A stretch of 64,000 bases of DNA from Triplophysa rosa (GCF_024868665.1 NC_079912.1:14448948-14512947); one strand, 5' to 3'. Shown: positions 13,701-33,100, numbered from the stretch's first letter. Numbers and translations are program-made. Notes: a model not told the origin generated them from the letters alone.

Positions 13701-16700
13701 AGGAAATCCAGGTCGGCTAGTGCTAGAGGCTGATGTTAAAACTGAGGACATTTGCAAAAAGCAATCCAAGACCACAGGGTGCAAGCAGTATTCATAGAGA
13801 TGGTTGAGTAATTCCTCTGGAATCCTAATGCTGGTGACTGCCTCCTTGAATTCGTGCCCATAATGAACATCACCAAGCTGTCTGAAAGTAGGTCCATACT
13901 CGAATCCTACTTCATTGAGAGTGTTGTATACATCACTGCTTTTAATTATAGATGGGCATCTCTTTAACACTGTGTTAAGGTCAATGGTTCGCTGTTCTAT
14001 GATGGCTGGCCCCCCTACGTGGATAATACTACCTGATGCATGCACAGTGTTAGTGGACTGTATCTGAAATGAGGTTTTGTCTGTGGCTGTCTCAAGCATT
14101 AAGGTAAGAGGAGGACAGTTCTTGGTTAGAATGAACAAACTTTGAAAATTGATGGAGATCTGTATTGAGGACAAAGGCACTTTTGGGACAACAGTTTCCA
14201 TTACAGATGCAAAAGCCAGTTCAACATATAACGCACCTGGGGCGATTGCTATACCATTACTTTTGTGTTCCCAAAGGTAGGAGGTGGTACCTGCTGACAG
14301 GTTGCACTTGACCACTTTGCTGTCATGTTTGCTTGGTCTTATCAGTGGATGTGGACAGTTTGAGATTGTCTCACTACCCCTTCTTACGTCCTCAAAATAC
14401 ACCTCATTCTTTTGACACTCAAATTGGTATCTTGGGAAATGAATGGGATGTGTTTCAAACCCTCTGTAGAACTGGTTCCAGTTCACATCGCTTCCCAGCT
14501 CAAACAGTTTTGATACAGCACAGAGCATTGTCTCGTGATCTTTATCTGGCTGCACAGAAGGAAGAACTGTAGTGTCATTACCCAGGATCTCCATGATGTT
14601 CCTCTGGAGAGCCCGTCTTGGACCGATTTCCACGAAGACTGTGTTCGTCTTGTTTTTGGAAACTGATTTAATCGCTTTTTCAAATGCAACTGGCTTTCGG
14701 ATGTTTCTCGCCCAGTATTCACCTGTTACAAAGTCCCCTTGATGACACATCTCTCCTGTTACTGTGGAAACCATCTCACACTCCATTTTATTTGGGGTCA
14801 AATATCCAATACTGTCTTTGATCTGGCCAAGTATAGGATCCATCATATGACTATGGTAGGCAGCAGGAACATCCAAGACATGAAGGAATAAGTTCTTGCT
14901 CTTAAATGAAGACTGAAGCTTTTGGTGCATGTGGTCGACAGCTTCTTTGTCACCAGACAGAACACATGACATAGGACTGTTCACAGCCGCAAGACAAATC
15001 TTCCCTGTATACGCAGGCAGAATTTTCACAACGTCTGTGGTGGCTAGGTTACCAATGACAAGCATCTTTCCACCCGTCACTTTGCTCTGCAGAGCGCTGC
15101 GATAGTAGATTATCTTCACTGCATCCTGAAGAGAAAGCAGACCAGAGCAATGGGCTGCGGCAACTTCTCCCACAGAGTGTCCAACAACAACATCTGGTTT
15201 GATGCCCCAGTGCTTAAAAAGGTGAACAGTGGCAACCTGGATTGCAAAAAGAAGCGGCTGGACGACATCTGGTTTTGAGAAATCTTCGTTGTCGTAGTTT
15301 TTTGCGATTTTTTGCAAAATACTAGTGCATCTGAACTTCTTAAAATGGTTTTCCACTTCTTTGACTTTGTCCCTAAAGATAGGTTCCTCTTTCAGTAGCT
15401 GCGTACACATTCCTCTGTAGGTAACACCATTCCCGCAAAATACAAATGCTAACTTCAGGTCTTGCTTTGTTTGCACTAAATTCTTGTTCCTGATGGATCC
15501 GAGTAAAGCTTTTAACTCTGACAGCGACGTTGCAGCAAAAACCTTCCTAAATTTGTGTCTCTTGTGGCTTCTTCTGCAAGCGGTTGTATAAGCGAGAGCT
15601 TGTAGATCAACTGTGTCATCAACAGAAATCCTCTGGTAAGTGTCATCTATGCACATTTGAAGAGATTTTTCCGTAGCTGCAGACAACGGAAACAGTTTTA
15701 GAGGCTGAAAAGTGTTGATGTCAGAGACTGTCGAAGTCACATACTCTTGGATAATAGCGTGAGCATTAGTGCCACCAAACCCAAAACTGTTTAAACCAGC
15801 CATCCTTATCCTGGAGCCACTATAAGGCCATTTCTCCGATCTGGTGGGGATTTTAAGGTTGAGAGCATTAGTGTCTATGCTGGAATTGTCGGGTGAGTAG
15901 AATACAGAGGGGACGATGGTTTCATGCTTCATCATCAACAGAATCTTTATGAGTCCTGCCACGCCAGCTGCAGATTCTGTATGCCCAATGTTACTCTTGA
16001 CGGAGCCAATACAAACAGGCCCTGAGCTTAAAGGTCTTGCTTTGGCAATGATGTTTGAGATACTTGTGGCTTCAACTGGATCTCCTACTGGGGTTCCGGT
16101 TCCATGAGCTTCTATGTATTGGACATTTGCAAGGTAATTCTCAGAAGAGTAGATCATGCTCAGTAGAGCCTCCTGCTGGCTCATCGAGGGTTTGGTGATT
16201 GGTGTAACAGTGTGGCCATCTTGGTTAACTGCAGTCTTGCTGACAATGCCCCAGATGTGATCTAAATCCTCAAGTGCCTAAAAGCAAACACAGATTGCAC
16301 CAGCTTAGTTTTAAGGAACACAGACAGCACACATTTAGAGATGTAACTCAAAATAATAGTATGGAAATTACAAAAAAGTAAATATCTACCTTTTTCAAAG
16401 GCTTTAGTAGGACTATACCACATCCCTCCCCTCTGCCATAGCCGTCTGCTGTGCGGCAAAATGGTTTGCTCGTGCCATCAGGTGAGATCATCTTCGCTTT
16501 GCTGAGGGCCACGAAGACTCGAGGCTCAAGGATGCAGCTCACTCCTCCACACAAAGCCATCTCACAGTCTCCTGGAGATAAGGAACAAGATGGCTACCAC
16601 TTTAATATATAGTACTACACAGCTGCTGAGGTCTCCTACCTTAACATCTATATCACTGTGAAAGTGTTAGATATGTCTAAAGTGTTGAAATACTTAAGGG

Positions 16701-17552
16701 GACATTGTATTCGGTGTTACCTTGTCTGATGGCTTGACATGCCGAATGAAGAGCCACTAGGGACGAAGAACATGCACTGTCAATAGCAAAAGAGGGTCCG
16801 GTCAGGTTGAAATTGTAAGAGATTCTGTTGGCAGCGATACTCATGGCTGTTCCTGTACCATTGTAGTGGGTTATAGTGCTAGGACTGTTGTTCAAAAGCG
16901 TCTCATAATCCCTGTTCATAAGTCCTGAAACCAAACACAACACATTGTTTCAATATGGAAAAAGCAGCAGATTTTGCAATGACATTTGCTTGCTTTGTAT
17001 ATATTACCAATGTAAACTCCTGTTCTGGTTCCGCTCACTTTTTCCAAGGGCATCCCAGCGTCCTCTAAAGCTCGGTACGCACACTGCAGCAACAGTTTTT
17101 GCTGAGGGTCCATGTAATTCGCTTCAGCCTCATTGATGCCGAAGAACTTGTGATCAAATTCATTGAATCTGGAAAACAGTATGCGAACTCATTCGTTAAT
17201 AGTTTTTTTATTTAGGAATGACAAACATTATATTTCTCAAATTCTTTGTGATGAACTGATGATTCTTACCCTTCGATGAGAGCAGCTTTGGTTGTTTGTG
17301 TTTTTCCTGGTTTGCTCTCATCAGGATGAAACCAATCTGACTTCTTAAATCTCTTATCTGGGATGTCCACGACGCAGTTCCTTCCCTCCACAAGAACTTT
17401 CCAGAAATGTTCAACACTTTCACCTGTGAAAGCAAAAAACTCTTGTACACATACACATCATATTTATAAAAATATGTAAGAATTTAAAAAATATATACTT
17501 TACCTCCTGGGAAATTACATCCAATGCCAATGACTGCAATGTCTTCATCCAT
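10770..17552 (-). CDS. Animal type I polyketide synthase (FAS-like), KS-AT-DH-(ER)-KR-ACP
   Basis: Six coding exons on the minus strand: 17504-17552, 17270-17423, 17008-17168, 16721-16924, 16390-16571 and 10770-16277, all GT-AG and in phase, giving 2085 residues. The ketosynthase starts at once ([14 protein letters not shown]); its catalytic Cys is in DSACSSS (about 173) and its two His in EAHGTGTP (about 308) and NIGHTES (about 349). The acyltransferase has GHSVGE (about 616). The dehydratase has HxxxGxxxxP (about 920) and HPVVLD (about 1085). A structural pseudo-KR region and an enoyl-reductase-like segment with no GxGxxG loop follow. The ketoreductase has SGGLSGLG (about 1736) and the S/Y/N set ending in ANYAAAN (about 1879). 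The carrier protein has LGMDSM (Ser about 2032). There is no methyltransferase and no thioesterase. It resembles the fish pks1-type enzymes linked to otolith nucleation; I cannot tell which paralogue, so no symbol is given. The product is unknown. Confidence 0.92.
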
Positions 17553-18771
17553 TTTGTCAATTTCTTTCAATTATAATAGGTTAAAACAACAAATGATGAG
17601 ATCCAGTAAAGCATCTGTGAGGTCTGGACTGCTCATGGTTGTGTCTAGCATTAATCTGAGTTCTCCACAGTGTTTAGGTGTTTTTAAAACCTTTCATGGC
17701 TGAAAACCAATGAGAACAATTTCTTTAAAACAAAAGGTCTTTAGATGCAGTTCTTCCTCTGAGAGTAACCAGTAATTGAGGTGGTTTGAAACAAAAGCCT
17801 GTAATTGAGGGCTTGAGTAAAGATGCACAAACACTGACTGCAATTTCCTTCACTGGATACAACAAAGCTTTGTCTCAGAGCTAAATTCATGATTGTCTTA
17901 AATTGGCATCCCTGAAGGCCTATAGTAAACGAGTGAGCAGCCTGAATCTGAGTGTGTTTAGACCATCAATTAGAAACAGGATAAGTGATGGTTATCTCAG
18001 TTTACTTTGTGTTCCTGATACCCACGATTTTTAGACTAAAGCACATCTTTAGAGTCTTTGAAAAGGGACACACTGAATTATACCAAATACATTTCAGTGT
18101 CTCCGTTAAAAGTCTTACAGTAATAAAGCACAAGGGATTTTTGAATAAGGTTTATTTATTTGTGTTTTATCCCATTTCAATCTTGATTGGGAGGTACACA
18201 TTTTGAAAAGAAACAAACAAACACACACATATACAGTGTGTATATATATATATACCTGTATACAGGGGTCACCTGAGTGAGACACATACAAACAATTGTG
18301 CCGGGAAAAAACTTTCAGCCACAATTTTTAAAGGATTTCCAAATACATAACTTAAGAAAAACGTACAGTTCTGTGTTCAGCCCATTGCTCAGATTCTCAC
18401 ATAAAGATAATTTTTCTATATCTGTACAGTAGATCTGAAAAAGAATACTGGCATTCTGCTGTCACATTAAAAATTGGCTTGTGTGTAAAGTTGCACTGAA
18501 GCCTCTGTGCATTGTGGTTTGGTTTAAAAATGTCCCATTTTTAAGTTACAAATTGCTTTATTCAAAGAATGATATTTATCTCGATAAATAAATAAAAAAT
18601 TTGAGGTGAACATTTTTGAAAATCATAAAGTCCGATTTTATGCTTTAGTGTCATCAGAGGAAATAACTGCTCATATAGGCATACTGTTGGCTTCCATCTA
18701 CCATATCAAATTAATGTAAATGATGAAAACCCTTTACGCCAATGAGATGGCTAAAGGTAAAACGACAATAT
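17553..18771. other. Intergenic region between the polyketide synthase and yme1l1
   Basis: Holds the presumed synthase promoter (just right of 17552) and a small simple-sequence patch at about 18210-18256 (CA then TA repeats). Open frames here are short and without family character. Confidence 0.45.
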
Positions 18772-18777
18772 TTTATT
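18772..18777 (-). terminator. Candidate poly(A) signal of yme1l1
   Basis: The minus strand reads AATAAA here, about 75 bases after the yme1l1 stop codon. Other TTTATT words occur further out (near 18151 and 18556), so longer 3' UTRs are possible. Confidence 0.4.
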
Positions 18778-18850
18778 AAAAATTCACTTCAAGAAACTAT
18801 CGTCTAAGATTAATTTACAAACAAGTATGACAGTGTCTTTTAATGTTTCA

Positions 18851-24553
<5,703 letters not shown>

Positions 24554-25751
24554 ATTTTCCCTTGAGTTCTGGTTGAGAGATTTCTTGCTCTTGTCAGATC
24601 CGCTGCCAGTGTTATGTTCTCGGTTTTTGTTTAGCGGTGTTGTTAATATAACCGGTTTCTCCACGCCTTTATTTTATTGAAGGGCATGAAAAGCGTTGTT
24701 AAAATCACCGAACTAATCACTGTTACGTACTAGCCTTCACTTATTCGGTGGATGTTTAAATCCCCAATTAGTTCTCGTTACTGCCACCTCCTGGACAAAA
24801 GGCGAGGAGCGGTCAGGACTAGTTTGCCAGAAGTACCATAATGCATCAGAAAAATATTTTGGATACATTCTATGAACAGCTCTTGGCCAAAATGCTTGAC
24901 AATAAAAATCGCTTTAAGAAGAATGCAAACTAAAAAAGCACATTTTAAATTTAAAATTGTATTGTACATTTGATCAAAATCGTGGCTTTTCATTAGCAAA
25001 GCAAAATAAAAGTAAATTCCATCGGGGTCTCATTGGCAGCCTCTAGTCACAACATCTTGATGAAAAAGCATACCACGATGTACTTTAATTTTTATATAAT
25101 GCACCCCGTTTGGAGAAATTAACAGTTTGATGATAAATGGTATGCTTTAGTGTGAAAATATTCAGCGTCAAAGCGGTTTGAGACTAGACTCAGCTTTACT
25201 TCCGGGTTAAATTACATGAAATTTGTACGGGCTAGAAAATGATCCCATTAGTATTCTACGTCTAAATTAAACCATCTGGATGAGAATGCAGTGGCAGTAC
25301 GTAACAACTGATAATTAGAATGATAACCTGTTCATTTTTACAAATACAAGAACGAGTCATTTTATTTTGATCACATAAAAAACACAAATGCATAAAAACT
25401 TTGCTTTTAATTTAGGAACAAACAACCAGAGCTGTTCGTCCAATGAGATCATCTAACTATTTTGATGATCTTTCAAACATAAGCATTTAAAAAATCTTAA
25501 ATTGAATGCACCTGGAAATATGTCAAAAGGCCTTTAACATTGCGCTCGGTGACGCATTTAAGCACTTCCGCTATTTCACAGTCTACGCAGAGACTGGAAG
25601 TTGCATCAGACGAAGTACAAAGCCGATCTCTGCTTTTGATTCCAATCTCGTTTAAACAACCTAAATTAACACACACACAAAAAAACAAGGATCTCTAAAC
25701 GGCCTTGTTTGCCGGCATATTCATCCGTTAAAGTTCTCGCAGTATTATCGC
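24554..25751. promoter_or_regulatory. Head-to-head intergenic region of yme1l1 and eif1b
   Basis: The two housekeeping genes start in opposite directions about 1.2 kb apart. The yme1l1 5' UTR lies just right of 24553 and the eif1b 5' UTR just left of 25752. CpGs cluster next to each start (for example around 24600-24670 and 25690-25760). The middle is AT-rich and unremarkable. A shared bidirectional promoter is unlikely at this distance. Confidence 0.45.
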
Positions 25752-26707
25752 ATGTCCAATATACAGAACCTCCAGTCTTTCGGTAAGTTAAAGCATCGTG
25801 CACGAGGTTGTTTTTCAGACAGTCTGAGCACGGCGCGCATGAGTTTTAATGCAACAAAAGAATATCGAAAGAAATGAAAATGTTATGTAAAAGGTTTAAA
25901 AGGCATGTTCTAAAAAAGTACGTTAACCTTTTGCGTGTGAGGAAAATCGCACAAAATTGGTATCGTTGTGTTTGTGTCGATCTTACAATAACCGCATGCA
26001 AAATATTATGTTCGGCATGCTAGTATAAAAAATTATATCCCATTTATTGGAAATCTAAACATTGCTGGTGCTTCCTCTTTTGTTCACCTCACGTAACGTT
26101 AGGCCTACTCGTGGAACAAAACCCACCCCTCGTGGATGCGTGCGCATGTGCTATTGTTTTTGTTACTTGCAGTCTGAAAAAAGTCTTTGCTTTATCTTCA
26201 TCGGTTTTTATTTATTTCTGTAGATCCCTTTGCTGATGCAACTAAGGGTGACGACTTGCTCCCGGCCGGGACAGAAGATAAAATCCACATAAGGATCCAG
26301 CAACGAAACGGGCGCAAGACATTGACCACAGTGCAGGGCATTGCTGATGATTACGATAAAAAGAAACTGGTGAAAGCCTTTAAAAAGGTATTTTCTGCTT
26401 GTAGTTAAAGTCCTTTAGGGTCGTAATGTGTTAAAATGGTGGTTTTAACCGTGCACTTTCACTCTATAGAAATTTGCCTGCAATGGTACAGTGATTGAGC
26501 ATCCAGAGTATGGAGAGGTGATTCAACTGCAAGGTGACCAGAGGAAGAACATTTGTCAGTTTCTGATGGAGGTAACTATTGCTTAAATTTCTAAAAGGTA
26601 TTTGAGTGATTAGACTAGTCTTTTTTTGTGTGTAAACACCTTTTCACTTTTTTGTTTTACAGATCAACATTGTAAAGGAGGAACAGTTGAAGGTTCACGG
26701 TTTTTAA
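25752..26707 (+). CDS. eif1b: Eukaryotic translation initiation factor 1b (SUI1 family)
   Basis: Four coding exons: 25752-25782, 26224-26387, 26470-26571 and 26663-26707 (TAA 26705-26707), giving 113 residues, the exact family length. The start MSNIQNLQSFDPFADATKG and the end IVKEEQLKVHGF match EIF1B rather than EIF1, which has a DDQLKVHGF-type end. The SUI1 core IRIQQRNGRKTLTTVQGI and the GDQRKNICQFL segment are intact. The protein binds the 40S subunit near the P site and enforces start-codon selection. The 3' UTR has AATAAA at 26972-26977, a credible poly(A) signal. No anomalies. Confidence 0.95.
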
Positions 26708-26971
26708 ATGGACCCTTCAGGGGTTTTCTAAGGACTGCACCAGCATGTAGCAATCCAACTATATAGCAGGGTTTTTGTGGAACATGCTAGAAAACTGACT
26801 GCAGGGTAAAGCTGTTGTTTTTACTGTCATTCCAAGCTCAAATCTTCATAATGACCTCAAGCAGGCTGCTAAAACCAGACTGGTCTGTGTTAGACACTGA
26901 ATCTTTATTGCTGATGCTAGTGAGCGTTTTATGTTAGACACTTGATTGCACAATATCTTTTTATCGATGAC

Positions 26972-26977
26972 AATAAA
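26972..26977 (+). terminator. Poly(A) signal of eif1b
   Basis: AATAAA about 265 bases after the eif1b stop, followed by a GT-rich stretch (TTGTGTGACTTTGTATG) typical of a downstream element. Confidence 0.6.
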
Positions 26978-29900
26978 ATTGTGTGACTTTGTATGTTTTC
27001 GTGGCCTTTTTATTTGCTCTTTACGGTCTACAATAAGCATCTGTGCAGTGAAGTATGTTCCTGTGGTTTTATTCATGCAAGAATGTTTGGGGTAAAGCCA
27101 TCAATACTTTCTTTTGGTAAATAGACCTATGCCGGATTAACAAAATTGCAAACCCAACGTGTGCACTTATTTAGCAATTTTGCCTTAGCCGTGCTATTCT
27201 AAACCGCAAGAGGCTTCAGAAAAGTCTTTTCTCTGTTTGTTTTTTTCAGGGTTCAATATATCAAATGTTCTCGTTTGGATTCTTGTCAGGGCTGAAAATT
27301 CCTTTAGCTGTGACCCCAGTCTGCAGTGTCCAGGCTGTCCCTCTTGAAGGTGTGGTTTACTAGATGGCTGTATGGGAATTTCAAACACTTGCCATAGCGG
27401 AATCATTTGAAGATGCGTTAAAATTAAAGAATTTTATAATTTAACCCAAATTTTGAGGTTTTGAAAAGACACCACGTATATGGTAAAATTTAACTTATAA
27501 ATAACATGCTAACTAAATGGACAGTTTGAATGCAACGGAGTTGCTTTTTGAGAATGCATTGCATGATGTAAATTTGATTTTACTAAAATGCCACAACTTC
27601 TGGTTTGAATGTGCTAGAGACCCACATGCATAAAAATTAAGAATGTAAGTTTTTTTCAACATGGTATAATGCCATGCTTTGTGCACATAGCTGCCTATTT
27701 TGATTAAATTTTTGTTGTATAAGCTTTCTGGTAAACTAATGAATATAGGTCAGACGAACTATAGATTATTAGTATTTTGCCTGTATAAATTATCTTGATA
27801 TTTCCTCCTCGGATATCTTTGAGAACATTGCTCGTATTCCGGAAGAAAAAAAAATGGCAAGGGAAGTGTTTTTCTAGTCAATATCCAGTTAAATTTCCTT
27901 TTACATAATAGATATAAAGGACAAAGAACCTTTTAATTTATCTGAGCCCATGTTGTTATTATAAAGTCCCTAAATTGATTTGTGCAACATATTGGCCGCT
28001 GAAGAGTGTGTTAACTTTTTTGCGAAGTCAAAGACATTGTTTGTCGTTAGGGTGTATTAGGGCAAAATAAGGTGCTGAGTTCTGGTTTCAGCAGTTTAAT
28101 AGCTGGTGTCTCACAGAAAGAAGGAAACAGACGGCGCATGTGCTGATGCCTGGGGCCGTCCACCATCCTCTGCTTCACTCCATTACCTCCAGCAGACAAA
28201 CACACTGAGTTAATGATGGATATCTCCGATGCATCAGCACTCTTTCGCCCTAACGTTTTACTCTGTTCTTCCCCTCCACTCTTTTCAGACAGTCCTTTTA
28301 TTTCCCCATCTTTATGATATTTTGTTCGTAAGTTTAAAAGTCATTTTGCAGCTCACTGAGTTGTATGCGTCTATTGTGTTTAAATATGGAAAAGGAAAGG
28401 ATTTGCTTTGCGTATGTATTAATTTCACATGCACGCTTGAAATTGGACAGAACTGTTAAATGTCCGTCTGGCAGTCGGCAGATTCCATTATTTTGCTTTG
28501 TGTTTAGCCAGAGGCCAGCCAGCTGTTCTTGTTTTTTTTTTTTTTGCGTGGTATTGCATTCCTGAGCGCTCAACCATCTCTGCTCACCTATAAGCGGTGA
28601 TTCAGCCTCAGACGGTGTTTAACTGCAACATGATATCAACAATTAATAATAATAGTCCCTGACCCTCACCCATTCCTTTATCTGAATACCACTGTCATTT
28701 CTGACCAACAGAAATGTATACTGTATATACACCAGCTTTATGTTAAAAGAGGACTGAGGTAAATGTAAAGAGACCAGCGCTGGTTTGGTGTGGTTCTTTT
28801 GTGGAGTCAGTATCTGTATACATTTATAACTTGAAGATTACAAAAAAGCCAAAGAGAGACATTTTCATTGCAATTGCATTGAAAAAAATGTAACACACAT
28901 CGTAGAGTCTCTACACAGAGCTTCTGTGACAACATGCCCCTATTGATGGCCATATTATGTCACTGCATGGGGTAAGTTGTCACAATGACAACATGCAGTG
29001 AATTGACACTAATTTGAAAACAATACCCATGTCCCAAGACTCTATGATCAAAATCTACCTTCATTGTTTTGATCCATGTGCTCACTTGTTTTATCCATTA
29101 GTATTCTAACAAAATAAATAAAATGGTATAGGGCAGAAGTGGCTAATAAGAATGTCCCTTTGAGGACACTGCCTATACGAATACATCTATATGCCATTAC
29201 TTCAGAAACCACCAGGCGGCGATATATAATTGATATTGGTGAACACCTACCTTGGCAATATTTCATAAAACAAGTATCAAATATTAAAGCTGTTTTCTGC
29301 ACACATCTTTAAGCAGACACATCCTATACTATACGCGGATCAAATATTCCGTTGAAAGCAAAGCACTGTAGGCTTCTATAATACTGTAATGAAGGCTGAC
29401 ATAACATATGGTGCGATTCCCTTAGAGCCTAAACGTCCCCCCTCTCTTCACTTTACACACTCAACCTAAAAACAGCAGCTCCTCAGAACGATGGCGTCCA
29501 TCCAGTTCTTGTGCTCGACTCTAAACTCAGCCTCCATCTACCAAAGTTCCCGTATTCACGGCATCGTACGTATCGTTTGAAAGACACCCGAGGCCTGAGA
29601 TGCAAGGCCATACTTGGTTTGGTGACCGAAGGTGCTTGTGATGTTTGGGGATGGAGGTGTGGCACGTACACACAGCCTTTTCTGCTAATAGCGCTAAAAT
29701 ATCCCAATTAAAATAAGGAACAGGGGAGTATGGGTTTTCATTGGCTCATGCTCACAATGTCGGCAGCTGCCAGGGAAACGGACGGTCTGGCGCTGCTACA
29801 ATATGTTTCTCGGAGTGATCCATTTTTAGATATGAGAAGAGAGTAATGCAGAATGTCTGTGCACCATATGCACGCAAAAGTTCACAATTGCACTTTGTGT

Positions 29901-31964
29901 GGTTTTCAGACATATACAGGGGTTAATTGGTGAGACACAACCAACTAGATGGTAATTACGTCTCATGTAATTTTTATCCCAGTTCCTCAGGGGACTGTGG
30001 GTCATTGTGGACACCCTGCGTGTTTTCACCGAGTAAAGTTAAAGCTTAAGGAAAAGGCCAAAATATTAAACGGGCTTGACAGGAGAGTGGAGACACATAT
30101 AACGTATTAAGCAATGCTCTGTGCCTAGAGGTACAACATAGCACTGTCTGGATAATGTTGTCACACTGAACGTCTTGGCTAACCTTCTTTTGAAATGATC
30201 AAAATGTTCTCGCAGTAACGTTAAAAGAGCATTTTATCAAACGTTATAAAACGTTGATATAAGAACAGCATTCTTGCTTTGTTGAAAACATTGAAAACAT
30301 TCAGAAATAACATTGCAGCTTAATAGCAAAACATTCTCAGAACCTATTTTTGTTAACTGGGTTGATCTAGCTGGCGACCAGTATCCAAGCAGCAAATAAC
30401 CTAGTGATGCCAAATTCCGAGCTCTATTAAATCTACTTTTATGTAAAGCAACTCTAAAATGCATTTAAAAAAAACCTGATTGAATATGTTGATGAGAGAA
30501 AATTTGACTAGTATTTTATTCGCTAATGAAAATGCATAATTTACTATTTACGGCATGTGCTGTTTTTAGTGCTTATAAAATAATTTCTTTGTTTACTTTA
30601 AAACATGCTAAGATCAAGCTCTATGGGGAGTCGGCCATTCGGAGTCTCTCACCTTTTCGTGTGCTTAGTGTGTCGTGTGATGCGTGTGAGTGATTGTTGC
30701 TTGTGTGGAGTACTAAATCAGTGAACTACATGCGTTCAGTCAACTAATTGTGTTCATGTAGCTCAGTAGAGGTTGTATGAACACATATCTGATTAAAAAG
30801 TACACTGTAAGTCACTGGATTAAAGTGTAAATGTAAAGGTTTCTAATACCTTTCAAAATGCAATGACATGGCAACTTAGAAAACTGAGTCCGAGGCCTTT
30901 TAAACATCTGTCTATATCTGTCTTTTCTATTATGCAATGAGAATATGGTAAACTCATAAGCTTTCTCCTCCACATGCTCCATACATGAGGAACGCACATG
31001 TGTGTCGATGTGTTTTTGGCCAGCCGCTGCAGAATGTGCTGGGCCCAGTCTGTATGGGATGGTGTTTTGAGAAAGGGAAGATGACGACCCCCTGCAGAGC
31101 TGCCTAGCTGCTCACTGCATTTCTGAAAGATTCCAAGTGATTTACAACCTCCTGTCGCACACAGACAGACAACTTGACGGATACACAGACACAGTCAGAA
31201 ATGAGATATACAGACGGACAAATAGAACAGAACGCCATCTTGGAAAGAAGACACAATAGCTGTTTGCGATGTTCTCGTTTTAATTCCTTGGACTGGGAAT
31301 TTGATATTTGCAATGTTTGGAGCTTTGTTGTTTTATTATGCTTTTTGTTTATTTCTGTGTGTAACAAAACTATTGATGATGTGAGTGTTTAATTCTCCTT
31401 TATAGAGAATATAATACACTATATTATATTATATATCTGCATCACCCTATTGCAAAATATACTATTAACACTGAAACATCAGTGAGATAAATTATGGTGA
31501 TGATGATGTCAAGTAATTTTGGTGATTTGTGATGTTTGGATGACAGTCAGCATGGCTAAAACAGACCAAAGTGCTTTTAACAAACCTTTGCCACAAAACT
31601 GGAGGCACAACATTTTCTAGAACAAAGACCAAATATGGTTTAGCTTATCAAATTTTTCAAGCCAAACTTTTTACAAGAAGGGGATGTCCAAATACTTTTG
31701 ACATGTATTTGATGCATACTTGTTTCACTAAAACTAAATGATGTTAATGGTTGACTAACGATTAATACTAAAGATATTTTTAATTGTAACATGCTTATTT
31801 AAAGAAGAAAAACACTTTTTATACCATAATTTTCTTCTTTGGTCAAGCCAATAAAGCACGCTGAATTGAAACTATGCTCTTTAAAAAGGGTTAAAAAACA
31901 GCCTTGCTAAATTCAGAAAACAATGCATGTATTAATACAAAACTTCTTATGCAAAAATACTACA
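26978..31964. other. Gene-poor region, part 1
   Basis: About 5 kb right of eif1b. All open frames are short (under 90 codons) and I recognise no protein family in them. It contains homopolymer runs (for example T-run near 28532) but no clear transposon ends. No RNA gene was recognised. Confidence 0.45.
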
Positions 31965-32240
31965 TGATTTACTCACCCTCAAGTTGTTCCAAATCTGTTT
32001 TTTTTTGTTCTGTTTAACACAAAAGAAGATATTTTGAGGAATTTAGGAAATCAAAAAGTTCTGGCATTTAACTTCTATTTTAGTTTTTTCTGCCATAGTA
32101 GTCAATGATGCCCCAGAAATGTAAGTTGCAAACATTTTTCCAAATATCTTTCTTTGTGTTCAACAGAACAAAGAAACTACAGGTTTGGAACAACTAGAGA
32201 GTTATTAATGACAGAATTTTATTTTTGTGTGAAATGACAT
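31965..32240. repeat. Decayed AAAGGGATAGTTCACC-family copy
   Basis: Contains the family's words TTTACTCACCCTCAAGTTGTTCC, AACACAAAAGAAGATATTTTGA and GTAGTCAATGATG, but both termini are degraded (for example GTGTGAAATGACATAACTG at the right). It is an old copy. Confidence 0.55.
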
Positions 32241-32954
32241 AACTGGCCATAACTATCCTAATTGACTAAATAAATACTTTTCTTGATCGAAAAGATCATT
32301 ATAGTACATCTCAGAATGTAAAACTGTCCCACTTCTACACAATTCTAATGAGCCTTACTTATTCCAAACAGCTCTTTTATTAAGATTCCTTTTAAACTAA
32401 TTACGGAAATAGTCATTAATACATTTACATGCTGATGTGTTCATCTTCAGAGTGTAGGCTATTTACAACATTTTATCATCAGTGTTTCAATCACAAATCA
32501 TAATTAATATTGAAGCGTTTCACACAATTTTTAAATCCAAATCTCACTTAATTGCTAAGCAAGGTTACAACCAAACGAGCAGCGTGTTGAAGCACATGCT
32601 AATGCAACAGACAAAAATCATGATGTTAATGAAACCGTTGCATTTCTTTAGCAAACACTTACAGGTATTGTGAAGCACATCATATTTGGCAGTTGGCTGG
32701 TATTGCATGTGTTTAAAATGCAGTGTTTAATTAAGAATTTGGCTTTTCACCTCAACCAAAAGACAGAATGGCAGAATTTCACATTGCCACAAAAATCCTT
32801 CTTTTAAAAATAACCTGTCTTCCCTTCTCATTCCAGCACTGTCAAACTTTTAAAAAGTGGACCAAAGTGCTTTTAAACAGCATAGAGCATGACAAATGAG
32901 AGAAGCATGTTAAAATCATTGCAAAAAAGTCCTTGGAAGACAAATGAATTTTCA

Positions 32955-33100
32955 GCAGAATAATTAACTTAATTAACAAATTTGCATGCATATTCATCAA
33001 GCTATTGAAGTCTCTCCAGCCCGGCTTGATGAACGTTGCTGTAATAACCATCTCATTTACATTCCACCATCCACTGCTATAGAGTCGAAAATGAAAAATA
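32955..33100. promoter_or_regulatory. Homeodomain/POU-motif-rich patch (candidate enhancer)
   Basis: TAATTAACTTAATTAAC starts near 32961, followed by a perfect ATTTGCAT octamer at 32980-32987 and a second octamer-like word (GCATATTCAT). The stretch to about 33080 is non-repetitive and of normal complexity. Such patches often coincide with conserved noncoding elements near developmental genes; neurod6 is 9 kb away. No conservation data were available. Confidence 0.3.
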
